NCBI GenBank assembly: GCA_013289955.1
Contig: JABCYZ010000013.1
Location: 62,001-126,000 of the forward strand
From: Acidobacteriota bacterium
Lineage (GTDB): Bacteria > Acidobacteriota > Terriglobia > Acidiferrales > UBA7541
Direction of reading: 5' to 3'
Length of the DNA stretch: 64,000 nucleotides
The notes beneath the pieces were generated by a model. The model did not search any database and had not been told where the DNA came from. It saw only the letters and a program-made list of their open reading frames with translations. Shown here in pieces: positions 9,374-18,473 of the stretch. The translations under genes and the position numbers were made by a program. Position 1 is the stretch's first letter. The number at the start of each line of letters is the position of its first letter.

Positions 9374-9427
9374 GCGGCTCCTAGCGCGGAGAGCAACTCC
9401 TAAGCCTCAGGATCCCGCAGGTCACTC

Positions 9428-10297
9428 TTAGACATCGCACAAATCCACTGCTTCCCGCAAAGAAGCGAGAGGATCGCGCGAGGGCACAAACTCGTGCGCT
9501 ACGTAGCCCTGATAATTTGTCGCGGCGATTCCACGCATCACTCCATCCCACTGCACTTCCTGCGTGCCGTCAAGTTCATGCCGCCCGGGAACGCCGCCGG
9601 TGTGGAAATGTGCAAGCCATTGAATGTTCTGCTGAATGGTGCTTATCAGATCCCCTTCCATAATCTGCATGTGGTAGATGTCGTAGAGCAGTTTGACCCG
9701 CGGCGAATTCACCGCGGCGACCACCTGCACGCCCCAGGCGGTGTGGTCGCACATGTAATCTTTGTGGTTCACCTTGCTATTGAGCAATTCCATGCAGATG
9801 GTGACGCCGTGGTCTTCAGCAATCTTCTTCACGCGATTGAGACCAAGAATCGTATTCCTGGCGCCCTCTTCGTCGGACATGCCCGCGCGGTTTCCGGAAA
9901 ACGTGATTACATTCGGCACACCGGCCTTCGCCGCCAGCGGAATGTTCTTGCGAAAGCCTTCCTCGATCCGCGCGTGATTTTCGACGCGGTTCAACGCCGT
10001 GGGAATCTCGCCGCCGCCAGCATAAGCCATGCTGCAGACCAGCCCATGACGGCCCGGTATTTCGTATTCCTCCGGACCGAGCAGGTCCACCGCCTTCAAT
10101 CCGATCTTAGCCGCATAGGCGCACAGGTCGTCGAGCGGAATCTTCTCGTAACACCACCGCGAAACCGATTGTTTGATCCGGCCCTTGCGCGGAATCGGTT
10201 CTTTCTGCTCCGGCCAGGCCACGGACGGCATGGAAGCCACCGTCACTCCGGAAATAGCGCTCTTCAGCATCGTCCGCCGCGATAGTTGTTTTGTCAT
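9428..10297 (-). CDS. Tat-exported sugar isomerase/epimerase-like TIM barrel (hydroxypyruvate isomerase-like)
   Basis: A 289-residue protein of the AP-endonuclease-2/xylose-isomerase-like TIM barrel family. Metal-ligand-like residues appear in CMELLNSK, LLYDIYHMQ and AHEFVPSRDP, in the order expected for hydroxypyruvate isomerase-like proteins. The N-terminus (SRRTMLKSAI, then a short hydrophobic stretch ending near VAWPEQ) is a twin-arginine signal, so the folded metalloenzyme is predicted to act in the periplasm, unlike cytoplasmic Hyi. It lies 54 bases upstream of the OYE gene on the same strand, making a likely three-gene operon. Start ATG at 10297. The exact reaction is not known. Confidence 0.78.
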   Translation of the reverse strand: MTKQLSRRTMLKSAISGVTVASMPSVAWPEQKEPIPRKGRIKQSVSRWCYEKIPLDDLCAYAAKIGLKAVDLLGPEEYEIPGRHGLVCSMAYAGGGEIPTALNRVENHARIEEGFRKNIPLAAKAGVPNVITFSGNRAGMSDEEGARNTILGLNRVKKIAEDHGVTICMELLNSKVNHKDYMCDHTAWGVQVVAAVNSPRVKLLYDIYHMQIMEGDLISTIQQNIQWLAHFHTGGVPGRHELDGTQEVQWDGVMRGIAATNYQGYVAHEFVPSRDPLASLREAVDLCDV

Positions 10298-10460
10298 AGA
10301 AGTTCACGCAGAGTGTACCGGAGAAAGCCGGCTGCGAGCCAGCGTCGACCGGTTTCCCCCTTTCCAGTCCTTCCTCCCGTTCAGGGAGTGAAACGGTTAA
10401 CCAAATTCGCCGCCAATTCTTGCATACTCCCGCGTCGTGCGGATTTTATTCTTCGGAATT
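10298..10460. promoter_or_regulatory. Upstream region of the isomerase-OYE-aldolase operon with GGTTAACC palindrome
   Basis: This region precedes the minus-strand operon starting at 10297. It contains an 8-base perfect palindrome GGTTAACC at 10395-10402. The TTAACC half-site recurs in other upstream regions of the window, which makes it a candidate regulator site. No clear -35/-10 pair was recognised. Confidence 0.3.
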
Positions 10461-11690
10461 TCAGGTCATCCAGGAAAGCACGGTCCGCAGATCGGCCGCG
10501 GCCGCCGACTCGGTTCCGCGCGGCATGGCCGGGCCGATGGCTAAAGCCTCGCCGTGATTTTCGAACCACACCAAAAACGAAGATTGTTCCGCTCCCGTCA
10601 ATCGTTGTTGGTTGAGCCAGTTGTAATACGCTCCAAAATCCGCATCGACCAGCGAACCCATGGGATCGAGTTCCGCTGCGCCGGTTAGAGCGGAGAGCAT
10701 CTCGTTCATCGGCTTTTGCCGCTGCCGGGGCGCGAAACGGACGAGCAGCGTGAGCGGCTGCGCGCGACGCAACGCCTCGCGTGCCGCCCACTGCGCGAAC
10801 GTCGTGCTGAAAATCTGCGTGCCCGAGCCCTCTGTCAGCACCTTCAGCTCAAAGCGATCCAGCACCGCGTCCCCCTTCTTGCTCCTGGTCTGATCCGTGC
10901 CCCGATCGAGGCCAAGATCCGCGGGACGCATCTCGGCAAGTAGCGTGCGCAACGTCTCTGGCCCCATGCCGGGGCGCTCGATCTCCACGCGAATTTTGCT
11001 GGAGAGCGCGGCCCGCGCCGGTTCAAGCGCATGATAGGACACGCAGGTGATGGCCGGGTCAGAGGCTGCTTCTTGCCCGCCATCGATATACCAATGGCCA
11101 TGGGCTGCGGGCTGCGCTTTGGCGCGAGCAGCCACGGCATCGAGAAGCTGCTGCAGCCCCTTTTCTGGCTGGACCCGGCTGAAATAGACGCCATGCGGAC
11201 GCAGTTTCTGAAAAAGCGGTTCCTCCGGTGTGGTGACACCCCGGCCGATGACAGTGATTCCCAGCCTCGGAATCGCAGGTGGTTCGGGCGGCACCGCCGC
11301 GCGTAACCGCTCCGCATACGCCAGGGCCGCAACGCGAAACGCATCCAGCTGGTGCGTGCTCCAGAGATAGGCCGAGAGCTGCTCGACAAACTGTGCCGGC
11401 GCATTGACCCAGTCAAATTGTTCGAGTTGCGGCGAAATCTTGATCTGCGCGAAGCCTTGAAACCACTCTTTTGTCTCTTCCGCCGGGAGCGAACTCAGAT
11501 TCGCCAGTTCCCTCTCGAGCGCTTTCCGCTCTGCGGGAAACTTGAAATCGTAATCGATCACTTCGCGCAATAAGCTCGGTAAAAAACTCAGCGGCAAACG
11601 CTGAAGCGCGGCGAGATCGCTGGTGACCAGTTTTCGAGCTTCCGGCGGATAGCCGCTGAATTGCTCGCGTTTGAGATCGGCAGGCAGCAT
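10461..11690 (-). CDS. Conserved hypothetical protein paired with a Tat-exported phosphatase-like protein
   Basis: A 409-residue soluble protein that I do not recognise. It has no signal peptide or membrane segment. It is rich in charged helices in the first 150 residues (Leu/Arg/Glu), then shows an alternating strand-helix pattern around GITVIGRG and HGHWYIDGGQEA, and ends with a segment containing DADFGAYYNWLNQ. The ATG at 11690 is preferred over an in-frame upstream start because it follows the neighbouring gene's stop by only four bases. That spacing means it is cotranscribed with, and probably translationally coupled to, the alkaline-phosphatase-like gene. A joint function is likely but not identifiable from sequence alone. 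Confidence 0.7.
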   Translation of the reverse strand: MLPADLKREQFSGYPPEARKLVTSDLAALQRLPLSFLPSLLREVIDYDFKFPAERKALERELANLSSLPAEETKEWFQGFAQIKISPQLEQFDWVNAPAQFVEQLSAYLWSTHQLDAFRVAALAYAERLRAAVPPEPPAIPRLGITVIGRGVTTPEEPLFQKLRPHGVYFSRVQPEKGLQQLLDAVAARAKAQPAAHGHWYIDGGQEAASDPAITCVSYHALEPARAALSSKIRVEIERPGMGPETLRTLLAEMRPADLGLDRGTDQTRSKKGDAVLDRFELKVLTEGSGTQIFSTTFAQWAAREALRRAQPLTLLVRFAPRQRQKPMNEMLSALTGAAELDPMGSLVDADFGAYYNWLNQQRLTGAEQSSFLVWFENHGEALAIGPAMPRGTESAAAADLRTVLSWMT

Positions 11691-11694
11691 GGAG

Positions 11695-12918
11695 TTACGC
11701 CAGCTCAGCGATGGGCTTGCCCTCTGCGAGGGCCGCAGAAAAACCAAGGATCGACCCGATCGACGGCACAAGATCGGTGGACTCCAGCGGACGGTCGATG
11801 ACGATTCCTTCCTGAACGCCCGCGCCCATGGCCATCATCCACGTGGTGCGAGAAAGCGCGTCGCCGGTGCGGTGATGCTGAAATCCGTTGCCGCCCGCAT
11901 CATCGTCCGAGTCACGGCCAAAATCCGGAAGGATAAAGAGCGTGGTATTGCTTCGGTATTCCGGCTCGCTCTGGATCGTCTTCCAGAGTTCCGCGCAAAG
12001 GCGGTCGGTGCGGCGGATTCCCTCGATGTAGAGCGAGTACGCCCCGGCATGGGCGATATCAATGTCGTGCAGGGTGATCCACAAAAGGCTAGGAGCAAGC
12101 TGTTGCATCAGTTGGCGCGTGATGTAGACGGAGAGTTCGTCTGGACTCGAAAGCGTCCGGGCATGTTTCTTGAAGTCGTCCACAGAGAGCTTCAGCAGCA
12201 TCTGCAATTGTTGCAACTCGAATTCGCTGCCGCCAAGCTCCGGCGTGTAAAAAGGCGTCTCGTAGTTGTCGCGCAACAAATGTTCGTAGTCCGCGCCGCC
12301 TGAGGTCGCGGCGGTCAGGAGGTGCTTCGGCAGGATCACGCGAGCACCCAAACCTGGACCGTAAGCGCGGTGATTGCTCTCGCCAATGCGATTGAAGCCG
12401 TTGCTCGGTGCAACTACCCATGCATCGGTCGAAGGGCGTTTCAAATCCTTGCGGAAATACTCGAACGCCGTCGGATGTTCCGGAGGAAGCGAGGCAAAGT
12501 TATTGATGGTCTCATAGACGCCCGTAGCCAGGCTTGCCGTCGCCACGTAGTGCCCGAGGATGCCGCGGTTAACGACTTGTGTGAAGAATGTGGATTGCGG
12601 AATCAGCTCCCGCATCAGGTGGGGAATATTCACCTGGCCTTCCGGCGCAAACGTTTCCTGGTCGCGCGCGCCGCCTCCAAAGGTGATTACCACCACTTTC
12701 CTTTTTCTCTGGGGAATCCCGGTTCGGGCGAATATTCCGGACCCAAGCAATGCGCCTCCCAGTGTGACCCCTGCGGCGCTGCGCAAGAATTCCCGGCGCG
12801 AGCGGGCCAGTTGCCGGGCTAGCTCCCAAGGGCTGCTTGCCTGCTGGCTTGCCGCCGGACCAGCGAGACGGCCCAGGTTCCGAGCTATTTTGGACTCTGA
12901 TAGCATGTCGTAGGTCAT
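11695..12918 (-). CDS. Tat-exported alkaline phosphatase-superfamily (sulfatase-like) protein
   Basis: A 407-residue protein with a twin-arginine signal around residues 41-60 (SRREFLRSAAGVTLGGALLG), so it is exported folded. The body resembles the alkaline phosphatase/sulfatase/DUF1501 fold: an initial VVVITFGGGARD strand, then DIDIAHAG and later DFGRDSDDDAGG and FQHHRTGD, which supply Asp/His residues at the spacing typical of the second metal site. The usual nucleophile Ser/Thr/Cys after the first strand is not obvious, so catalysis is uncertain. It sits in the cargo position after the TBDR 1/TPR pair, suggesting that it acts on or releases the imported compound. A shorter ATG at 12906 is also possible. 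Confidence 0.72.
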   Translation of the reverse strand: MTYDMLSESKIARNLGRLAGPAASQQASSPWELARQLARSRREFLRSAAGVTLGGALLGSGIFARTGIPQRKRKVVVITFGGGARDQETFAPEGQVNIPHLMRELIPQSTFFTQVVNRGILGHYVATASLATGVYETINNFASLPPEHPTAFEYFRKDLKRPSTDAWVVAPSNGFNRIGESNHRAYGPGLGARVILPKHLLTAATSGGADYEHLLRDNYETPFYTPELGGSEFELQQLQMLLKLSVDDFKKHARTLSSPDELSVYITRQLMQQLAPSLLWITLHDIDIAHAGAYSLYIEGIRRTDRLCAELWKTIQSEPEYRSNTTLFILPDFGRDSDDDAGGNGFQHHRTGDALSRTTWMMAMGAGVQEGIVIDRPLESTDLVPSIGSILGFSAALAEGKPIAELA

Positions 12919-12939
12919 TGCAAACGCAACGCTTAGCGT

Positions 12940-12968
12940 AAGCTACGCCGTGCATCTTCTGAAGTCAA
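12940..12968 (-). promoter_or_regulatory. Candidate promoter of the phosphatase-like operon
   Basis: On the minus strand TTGACT (12968-12963) and TAGCTT (12945-12940) are 17 bases apart, upstream of the ATG at 12918. The -35 fits well, the -10 poorly. A small hairpin GCTTA-GCG-TAAGC (12931-12943) overlaps the -10. No Shine-Dalgarno sequence is visible. Confidence 0.35.
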
Positions 12969-13125
12969 GCACTGGCACAAAGCAATCTCGCCGGGCCTCT
13001 TCCTCCCTCGGGGCCCTCTCAGAGACCCCAAAAGCGAGACTTCTAATTTAAGGACGCGGTCAGATGCGACTGCCATTCGAGCCATCTCTGAGGCCGCCCG
13101 TCTCCTGCCAAGCGCCCAGGGGCTA

Positions 13126-14541
13126 TCACTGTTTGCCGGACGGGTTGTCCTTCGCCGCATAGACAAATTGACGAATCTCCGCCCTCTGTTTTTCGATATC
13201 GGCCAGATGCTGCTCGCGCAGCTTCTGATAAATCCCGAGTTGCTCCTGGGCAGGTCCTTTCTGCCCGGTGCGAACATAGGCCTGGCCCAAGCGGTAGTGG
13301 GCATCGCCAAGATCAGGGTCCAGTTCGAGTGCCCGGACGTATTCGGGGACGGCCTCGGTATACTTGCTCTGGTCGGAATAGAGATTCCCCAGCTGCAAGT
13401 GCGACTCGGCCAGCTTGGGATCAAGTTCAATGGAATTCTTGAGCAGGGTTTCGATCTGCTGCAGATCGAGAGTTGGGTCCTGGGCCCTCTTTCCTTTCCA
13501 CAGACTCATCGCGTAGTAATAAAGTGCCTGACCGTTTCTCGGCTGAAGTTCGGCGAAACGGCGGAAGCGCTGAATGACATCGTCGGCCTGGCTCGGCGAG
13601 CTGTCATAGGCCCGGGAAAGAAAAAGGTAACAGCTGGGATCGGAAGGGTTCAGGTCTGCCGCTCGCAATAACGATTTGACCGCGTCGTCATAGTTGCCGT
13701 GGGCATAAAGAGCCATCCCGAGGCCAATCGCCAGCCGTTGCGAAGCGGGATAGCGCTGGGCGGCACCCTGGAAGACTTCTATAGCCGGTCCCAGAGTGCG
13801 GTGAAGCAGGAGCTCGCTGCCCCAATCGAATAGGTTGCTCTCACTGGGGTCAGCGTGGGCGGCAAGCTCGTATTCGTTGGCGGCTTCCACGAACTTCCCA
13901 TCCTTTTCTTCCACTTCGCCGAGCAGGTTGTGCAGCTCGGCAGTATTTTTCTGCTTCAGCAGGTCTTGGATTTGCCGCCTGGCGTCGGCAAGACGCCCGG
14001 AGACCAGGTAGGCGAGAGACAAGTCGTAGCCATTGTCGTAGGAAGAGGGATCGATACGCTCGGCGCGCTCGAGAAACGGCACGGCATCTGCGATTTTCTT
14101 CGATTGGACGTAGAACTCGCCGAGGTTGTGATTGGTGTCAAAGTTTTGGGGCTCGAGCTCGGCGGCCTTCTTGAATTGCTCTCCGGCGCGATCGATCTTT
14201 CCCAGGCGAACAAGATTGGCGGCGAGATTGGTCCGGGCGGGGGCGGAGCGAGGATTCAGCCGGACGGCTTTCTCGAGGTGCGTGTTGGCATTGGCGTCCT
14301 GAGACTCTGCCGAGTACACCAAGCCCAGAAGCTCGTGAACTTCGAAGCTTTCCGGGACTTGCTGAAGCAAAGCCTCGAGCTTCGCGGCGGCTTCGGCGTA
14401 ATGCCCCGAGTCATATTGAGCGACAGCGGCCTGGAACTCCTGATCGAGGTGCTGGTCCTGGCTCGGGCGCGCCGTCACCACGAACGCGCACATCAGGATG
14501 AGAAGAAAAATGGCCCTGGCAGAACGGCTTCCGATGAACAC
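13126..14541 (-). CDS. Exported TPR protein, partner of TBDR 1
   Basis: A 471-residue protein with a cleavable N-terminal signal (hydrophobic run AIFLLILMCAFVV) followed by about eleven TPR-like repeats, predicted periplasmic. The C-terminus is a charged helix with KQRAEIRQF. It is clearly paralogous to the TPR protein at 28737-30293: both have a WG(S/T)ELLLH segment, a YYA(M/V)SLWK segment and the terminal RQF helix in the same order. Translation seems to start at a GTG (14541) with AGGAT upstream. It lies just downstream of TBDR 1 but is separated from it by a strong terminator. TPR arrays bind proteins or peptides; a SusD-like accessory role for the receptor is my inference from position. 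Confidence 0.83.
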   Translation of the reverse strand: MFIGSRSARAIFLLILMCAFVVTARPSQDQHLDQEFQAAVAQYDSGHYAEAAAKLEALLQQVPESFEVHELLGLVYSAESQDANANTHLEKAVRLNPRSAPARTNLAANLVRLGKIDRAGEQFKKAAELEPQNFDTNHNLGEFYVQSKKIADAVPFLERAERIDPSSYDNGYDLSLAYLVSGRLADARRQIQDLLKQKNTAELHNLLGEVEEKDGKFVEAANEYELAAHADPSESNLFDWGSELLLHRTLGPAIEVFQGAAQRYPASQRLAIGLGMALYAHGNYDDAVKSLLRAADLNPSDPSCYLFLSRAYDSSPSQADDVIQRFRRFAELQPRNGQALYYYAMSLWKGKRAQDPTLDLQQIETLLKNSIELDPKLAESHLQLGNLYSDQSKYTEAVPEYVRALELDPDLGDAHYRLGQAYVRTGQKGPAQEQLGIYQKLREQHLADIEKQRAEIRQFVYAAKDNPSGKQ

Positions 14542-14590
14542 GACGATCCTAGGTTATCACCGCACGGCGAGAGCGGAAAAGCTCCGGAAA

Positions 14591-14634
14591 AAAGGGGTCC
14601 CCGCAGAGCGCCCTCGACGAGCACTCTGCGGGGA
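14591..14634 (-). terminator. Rho-independent terminator of TBDR 1
   Basis: A perfect 11-base inverted repeat, TCCCCGCAGAG (14598-14608) with CTCTGCGGGGA (14624-14634), encloses a 15-base loop. On the minus strand it is followed by ACCCC and then six T residues. It lies 15 bases beyond the TBDR 1 stop, between the receptor gene and the TPR gene. Confidence 0.85.
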
Positions 14635-14648
14635 GGGGTGTGGCAAAG

Positions 14649-17600
14649 CTAGAAATACAGTTTCAAAGCGAACTGGATCTGCCGCGGATCGTAGGGAGCA
14701 TCGCGCGTCGAACCAATTTCGCCGAAGGTCGAGCTGTTGAAATTGCCCGAGTTGGAAATCGCGACAACGCCGTTGCCGCCGAAATTGGGAGCGTTGAAGT
14801 TCGGGTGATTGAAAATGTTGAAAATCTCGGCGCGGAACTGCAGTCGGAAGCGCTCGCTTAGCGGGATGTCCTTGAATGCCGAAAAGTCCAGCCTGTGGAA
14901 TCCCGGGCCGGGGACCTGCGTGACGCCACCCAAAGCGGCAGCGCCCGTCAGAGGAACGCACCCTGCCGGAGTATTGGGCTCCGGAACGCCACCAGCGCCC
15001 AGTACGCACGGCTGAGTGAACGCCGCCGGATTACCGAACCAGCTCAAGAGCCCGTTCGCGTCATTGTGGAGTCCGAGGTCCAGCGGTTGCCCGGTATAGA
15101 GAGCGCCGCAACCCAGGGAAGAAGCCGTACCGCTGGGACACCCGATGCTTATAGGCTGGCCGCCCTGGAACGTGGAACTCCAGTTGATGCTCCAGCCTCC
15201 GACAAGCTTATCCATAGCCCCCGAGGCGTCGGATGCGAAGCGCTTGCCCTTACCGAAAGGCAACTCGTATCCGCCGCTGAAATGGAAGACATTGCGGATG
15301 TCAAAATCCGCCAAACCGTAGTCGAACGCCATTCCAAGGCCAGGAACGTCCGGCGCGCGGAAGCCTGCAACGCTGCCACCATTAAGCAAGTCGCCGGCGT
15401 CCGTCATCGTCTTGGAATAGGTGTAGGTGAACAGGAAGTTTAGCCCGTTCGCAAACCGCTTTTCGACTTTGGTCTGGAGCGAATGATAAGCGCTCATACC
15501 GGCAGTAGCTGCGTAACTCGCGCCGAATCCAAAATCCGGAAATGGCACGAGAGTACTTTCGGGAGTGTTCTCGGCTGCGATGGTCGTGGGTTCGTTAGAG
15601 CCCGGGAACGATTCCAAATGCCGGGCCAGCGAGGTCACGTACCCAGCTTGTAGGGAGAGCGAAGGCGTAAGCTGGTATTGAAGAGTCAAATTGCCGCCCA
15701 TGGAATAGGGGGTTTGATAATTAAACTGAATCCCGCGCAAGGCCAAACCGCTGGCGTTGACATCGAGTGGGGTCAGAGAGTTGCAGGAAAACCCAGCCTC
15801 AAAAATAGCAGTCCCACCAACAGGGGCAGTCGCCGCGCAATTCGCAAAAGGAGTGTTCACGCTGATGGGAGTTACGTCATTTGGCGAACCATAAGTGAAA
15901 TTGAACTGGAAGGGATAGTTTTCACCAAGGTTTGGTGAAAACCCGCGGTTCTCAAAGCCGTTGTAGAAGATGCCAAACCCGCCGCGAACAACGAGCTTCG
16001 AGTTGACCTGATAGGCGAAACCCACACGAGGGGCAAAATTGCTCTTCTGCGAGTTTCCGAGTCCTTTGCCTTGCGCATCCGTACTTTCGCACAGGATGTT
16101 GTCCTGGGCCAACAAAGTAGTGAAGCTCGCCGAGAGGTCGACGCCTGGACTGCATGAGGTAGAAGCAGGAAGCAAGTAGGCTGCCCCTCCAAACGGACCG
16201 CCTGCTGGGATGAAGTTTGCCTGGTTGCCATGGTGTTCGAAGACCAAGCCGAAGAAGTCGTAACGAACGCCGAGGTTCACGGTCAGTTTGCGGCCAACCT
16301 TCCAGTCATCATTGAAATAGCCGCCGTAGTAGTTTTTGCCGTTGTCCGTAAGAGAGATGTTGGACAAGTCTATATTGCTCGCGCCGCCCACAAAATCGGG
16401 CCCACCCACGGTCGAGGCAGTCGGGATCAACAGGAAGTCCGCGCGGCCGGTGTTGCCACTGTCGACGCTAGGAATTGAGGTGTAATCGCCGTTGTAGTCA
16501 TATTCTCCGCGGGACCAGGGCGGCTGCAGCGTCGAGAACTTGACGTGTTGCCACTCAAAGCCCATTTTGAACGTATGCTTGCCGTAAATCTTTGTGACGC
16601 TGTCGGTCAGCTGGAACGTGGATGTGACCTCGTCGGAAGGCAGGAAGGCGTTACTGCCCAATGTGGCAAGCCCATTGATTCCGAAGGCGGGAAGCCCGCC
16701 GTTCAAGGCCTGCTGGGGGACGCCAAGGATGCCAAACTCTCCAGGAATGTTCGACAGATCGTTGGCTTCGGGCGAAACGCGTGTCGTGTGAAGGTAATTA
16801 AGCCCGGCGCGAACCTCGTTGATCAGGGTCGGTGAAAACGTGTGCGTATAGCCTAGCGCGCTCTGTTCAGCGATGGCGGTCTGGGTGCCCTGTTGGAAGC
16901 CCCCGCCGTCCGCGACCCCTCCGAAAATGCCGGGAATGAACTGCGGGTCGTCCACCAGGCTGAACCGATAGAACAATTGGTTCTGCTCGTTGAAGTTGAT
17001 GTCCATCCGGGTATCGAAGGAGTTGGCGTGTTCAAAGAGCTTGGGAGAATTGGCGAAGTTGGAAAAAAGCGACCCAGCTGCACTCGTTGTGGGCAGGGGA
17101 TACAGATTCAATAACGCTATAGCGTTTTGATCCAACCGGTTGGCATTGATCATGTTTAGCGTAGGGCAGTTGGCAATCGTAACGGCCAATGTATTGGCAG
17201 CACAGCCGGTCGCGAACGGACTGCGAACAAATCCGGTGTTGGTTGCGAAAAGGCCTGTGACCGGATCCACTTGCCCAGCGGTGACGGCCCGAGTAGTCGC
17301 CGGATCGAAAACCGTACCGCTGGAATAGGTTTGTAGGTCGACAGCGGGGCACGGCGAAACATTGACGGAGCAGAGTCCCTGCGTCTCTGTTCCTGTTTGA
17401 GCGAGGATGAGATCCTGGAAGTTCGTATAGCCACTGTTGCGCTCCGCCACGCTCGGAACCGAGCCGCTCAGAATGGTTCCTTGAACCCGGCGCAAGCCCT
17501 GATAATCGCCAAAGATGAAAACTTTGTTTTTGCCGTTAAATAGTTTCGGGATGTAGACCGGCCCGCCGGCGGTGAAGCCGAACTGATTCTGCCGTAGTTC

Positions 17601-18473
17601 GCCTTTTGGAACCTGATGCTGGTTTTCAAAAAAGTCCGCGGCATCGAGCTTATCGTTGCGGAAGAATTCCCAGACGTCGCCATGGAACTCGTTGGTGCCG
17701 GACTTGATGGTGGCGTTGAGAACTGCGGCGCCGGAACGGCCGAACTCTGCGCTGAAGTCTGAGGTCTGTACTTTAAATTCTTCGACCGCGTCGACCGGAG
17801 GAAGCACGACATAGTTGGTGCCGTTGAGGAAGTCCACGGTGTCAGAGTTGTTGTCGATGCCGTCCAGGAGGTAATTGTTCTGCGCCGGACGAAGTCCATT
17901 GGCAGAGAAAGCGCCGCTGGCCGCATTGCCACGTGTGTCGGCCTGAGGAGTGTTGACGCCGGCAGCCAGCTGCGCAAGGAAGGTAAAATTGCGTCCATTC
18001 AGGGGGAGATCATTCACGCTTCGCGAGTCGACGACCTGGCCGACCGAAGCGTCTTGCGACTGCAGCACGGGAGCGGCAGCCGTGACCTCGACGGTTGTCG
18101 TGACATTGCCGGGCTTAAGGGTGAAATCCGCAACGACGTTCTCACCGACGTTGACCGAGACATGCGGCCTCGTGACCGTTTCAAAGCCTTGAAAGGTGAC
18201 GGTGAGCTTATAGCTCCCGACTCTCACGGGCGTGAATTTGTAGATGCCGTCGTTCCCCGTGGTGGTGGAGGTAGTGGCGCTCGTGCCTTCGTTGATCAAC
18301 GTGACGGTGGCACCGTGGATGGCCGAACCCGAAGCGTCGGTAATGGTCCCCAGGATGGCGCCGGCATCGACTTGAGCGCGTAGCGGCGCTACGCACAAGA
18401 GCGTGAGCAGAAATGCGGCGGTCATCCCCAAGAATGCTCGCCCGATGAACCTTGAACTTACCATTCGCTTCAT
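14649..18473 (-). CDS. TonB-dependent receptor with carboxypeptidase regulatory-like domain (TBDR 1, Oar-like)
   Basis: A 1274-residue outer-membrane receptor. Order: signal peptide (about 1-34, ending LRAQ); CarboxypepD_reg-like beta-sandwich (about 35-120, GTITDASGSAIHGATVTL); plug domain (about 125-260, with the LPLNGRNFTFL motif common in this group); and a long 22-strand-type barrel of about 1000 residues ending in the aromatic C-terminal signature ALKLYF. It would import a large substrate in a TonB-dependent way. The ATG at 18473 is chosen over a GTG at 18497 because a GAGGAGGAAG ribosome site lies just upstream of it. It is divergent from a LacI-family regulator. No SusD homologue is adjacent; an exported TPR protein follows instead. 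Confidence 0.9.
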   Translation of the reverse strand: MKRMVSSRFIGRAFLGMTAAFLLTLLCVAPLRAQVDAGAILGTITDASGSAIHGATVTLINEGTSATTSTTTGNDGIYKFTPVRVGSYKLTVTFQGFETVTRPHVSVNVGENVVADFTLKPGNVTTTVEVTAAAPVLQSQDASVGQVVDSRSVNDLPLNGRNFTFLAQLAAGVNTPQADTRGNAASGAFSANGLRPAQNNYLLDGIDNNSDTVDFLNGTNYVVLPPVDAVEEFKVQTSDFSAEFGRSGAAVLNATIKSGTNEFHGDVWEFFRNDKLDAADFFENQHQVPKGELRQNQFGFTAGGPVYIPKLFNGKNKVFIFGDYQGLRRVQGTILSGSVPSVAERNSGYTNFQDLILAQTGTETQGLCSVNVSPCPAVDLQTYSSGTVFDPATTRAVTAGQVDPVTGLFATNTGFVRSPFATGCAANTLAVTIANCPTLNMINANRLDQNAIALLNLYPLPTTSAAGSLFSNFANSPKLFEHANSFDTRMDINFNEQNQLFYRFSLVDDPQFIPGIFGGVADGGGFQQGTQTAIAEQSALGYTHTFSPTLINEVRAGLNYLHTTRVSPEANDLSNIPGEFGILGVPQQALNGGLPAFGINGLATLGSNAFLPSDEVTSTFQLTDSVTKIYGKHTFKMGFEWQHVKFSTLQPPWSRGEYDYNGDYTSIPSVDSGNTGRADFLLIPTASTVGGPDFVGGASNIDLSNISLTDNGKNYYGGYFNDDWKVGRKLTVNLGVRYDFFGLVFEHHGNQANFIPAGGPFGGAAYLLPASTSCSPGVDLSASFTTLLAQDNILCESTDAQGKGLGNSQKSNFAPRVGFAYQVNSKLVVRGGFGIFYNGFENRGFSPNLGENYPFQFNFTYGSPNDVTPISVNTPFANCAATAPVGGTAIFEAGFSCNSLTPLDVNASGLALRGIQFNYQTPYSMGGNLTLQYQLTPSLSLQAGYVTSLARHLESFPGSNEPTTIAAENTPESTLVPFPDFGFGASYAATAGMSAYHSLQTKVEKRFANGLNFLFTYTYSKTMTDAGDLLNGGSVAGFRAPDVPGLGMAFDYGLADFDIRNVFHFSGGYELPFGKGKRFASDASGAMDKLVGGWSINWSSTFQGGQPISIGCPSGTASSLGCGALYTGQPLDLGLHNDANGLLSWFGNPAAFTQPCVLGAGGVPEPNTPAGCVPLTGAAALGGVTQVPGPGFHRLDFSAFKDIPLSERFRLQFRAEIFNIFNHPNFNAPNFGGNGVVAISNSGNFNSSTFGEIGSTRDAPYDPRQIQFALKLYF

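Noticed and set aside
8045..9403. 452-codon plus-strand frame opposite the OYE gene
   Set aside because: Arg/Gln/His-rich composition and no homology; the minus strand carries a full OYE signature.
13126..14541. SusD homologue downstream of TBDR 1
   Set aside because: No SusD/RagB motifs or lipobox; it is a plain exported TPR protein, so only a functional analogy is proposed.
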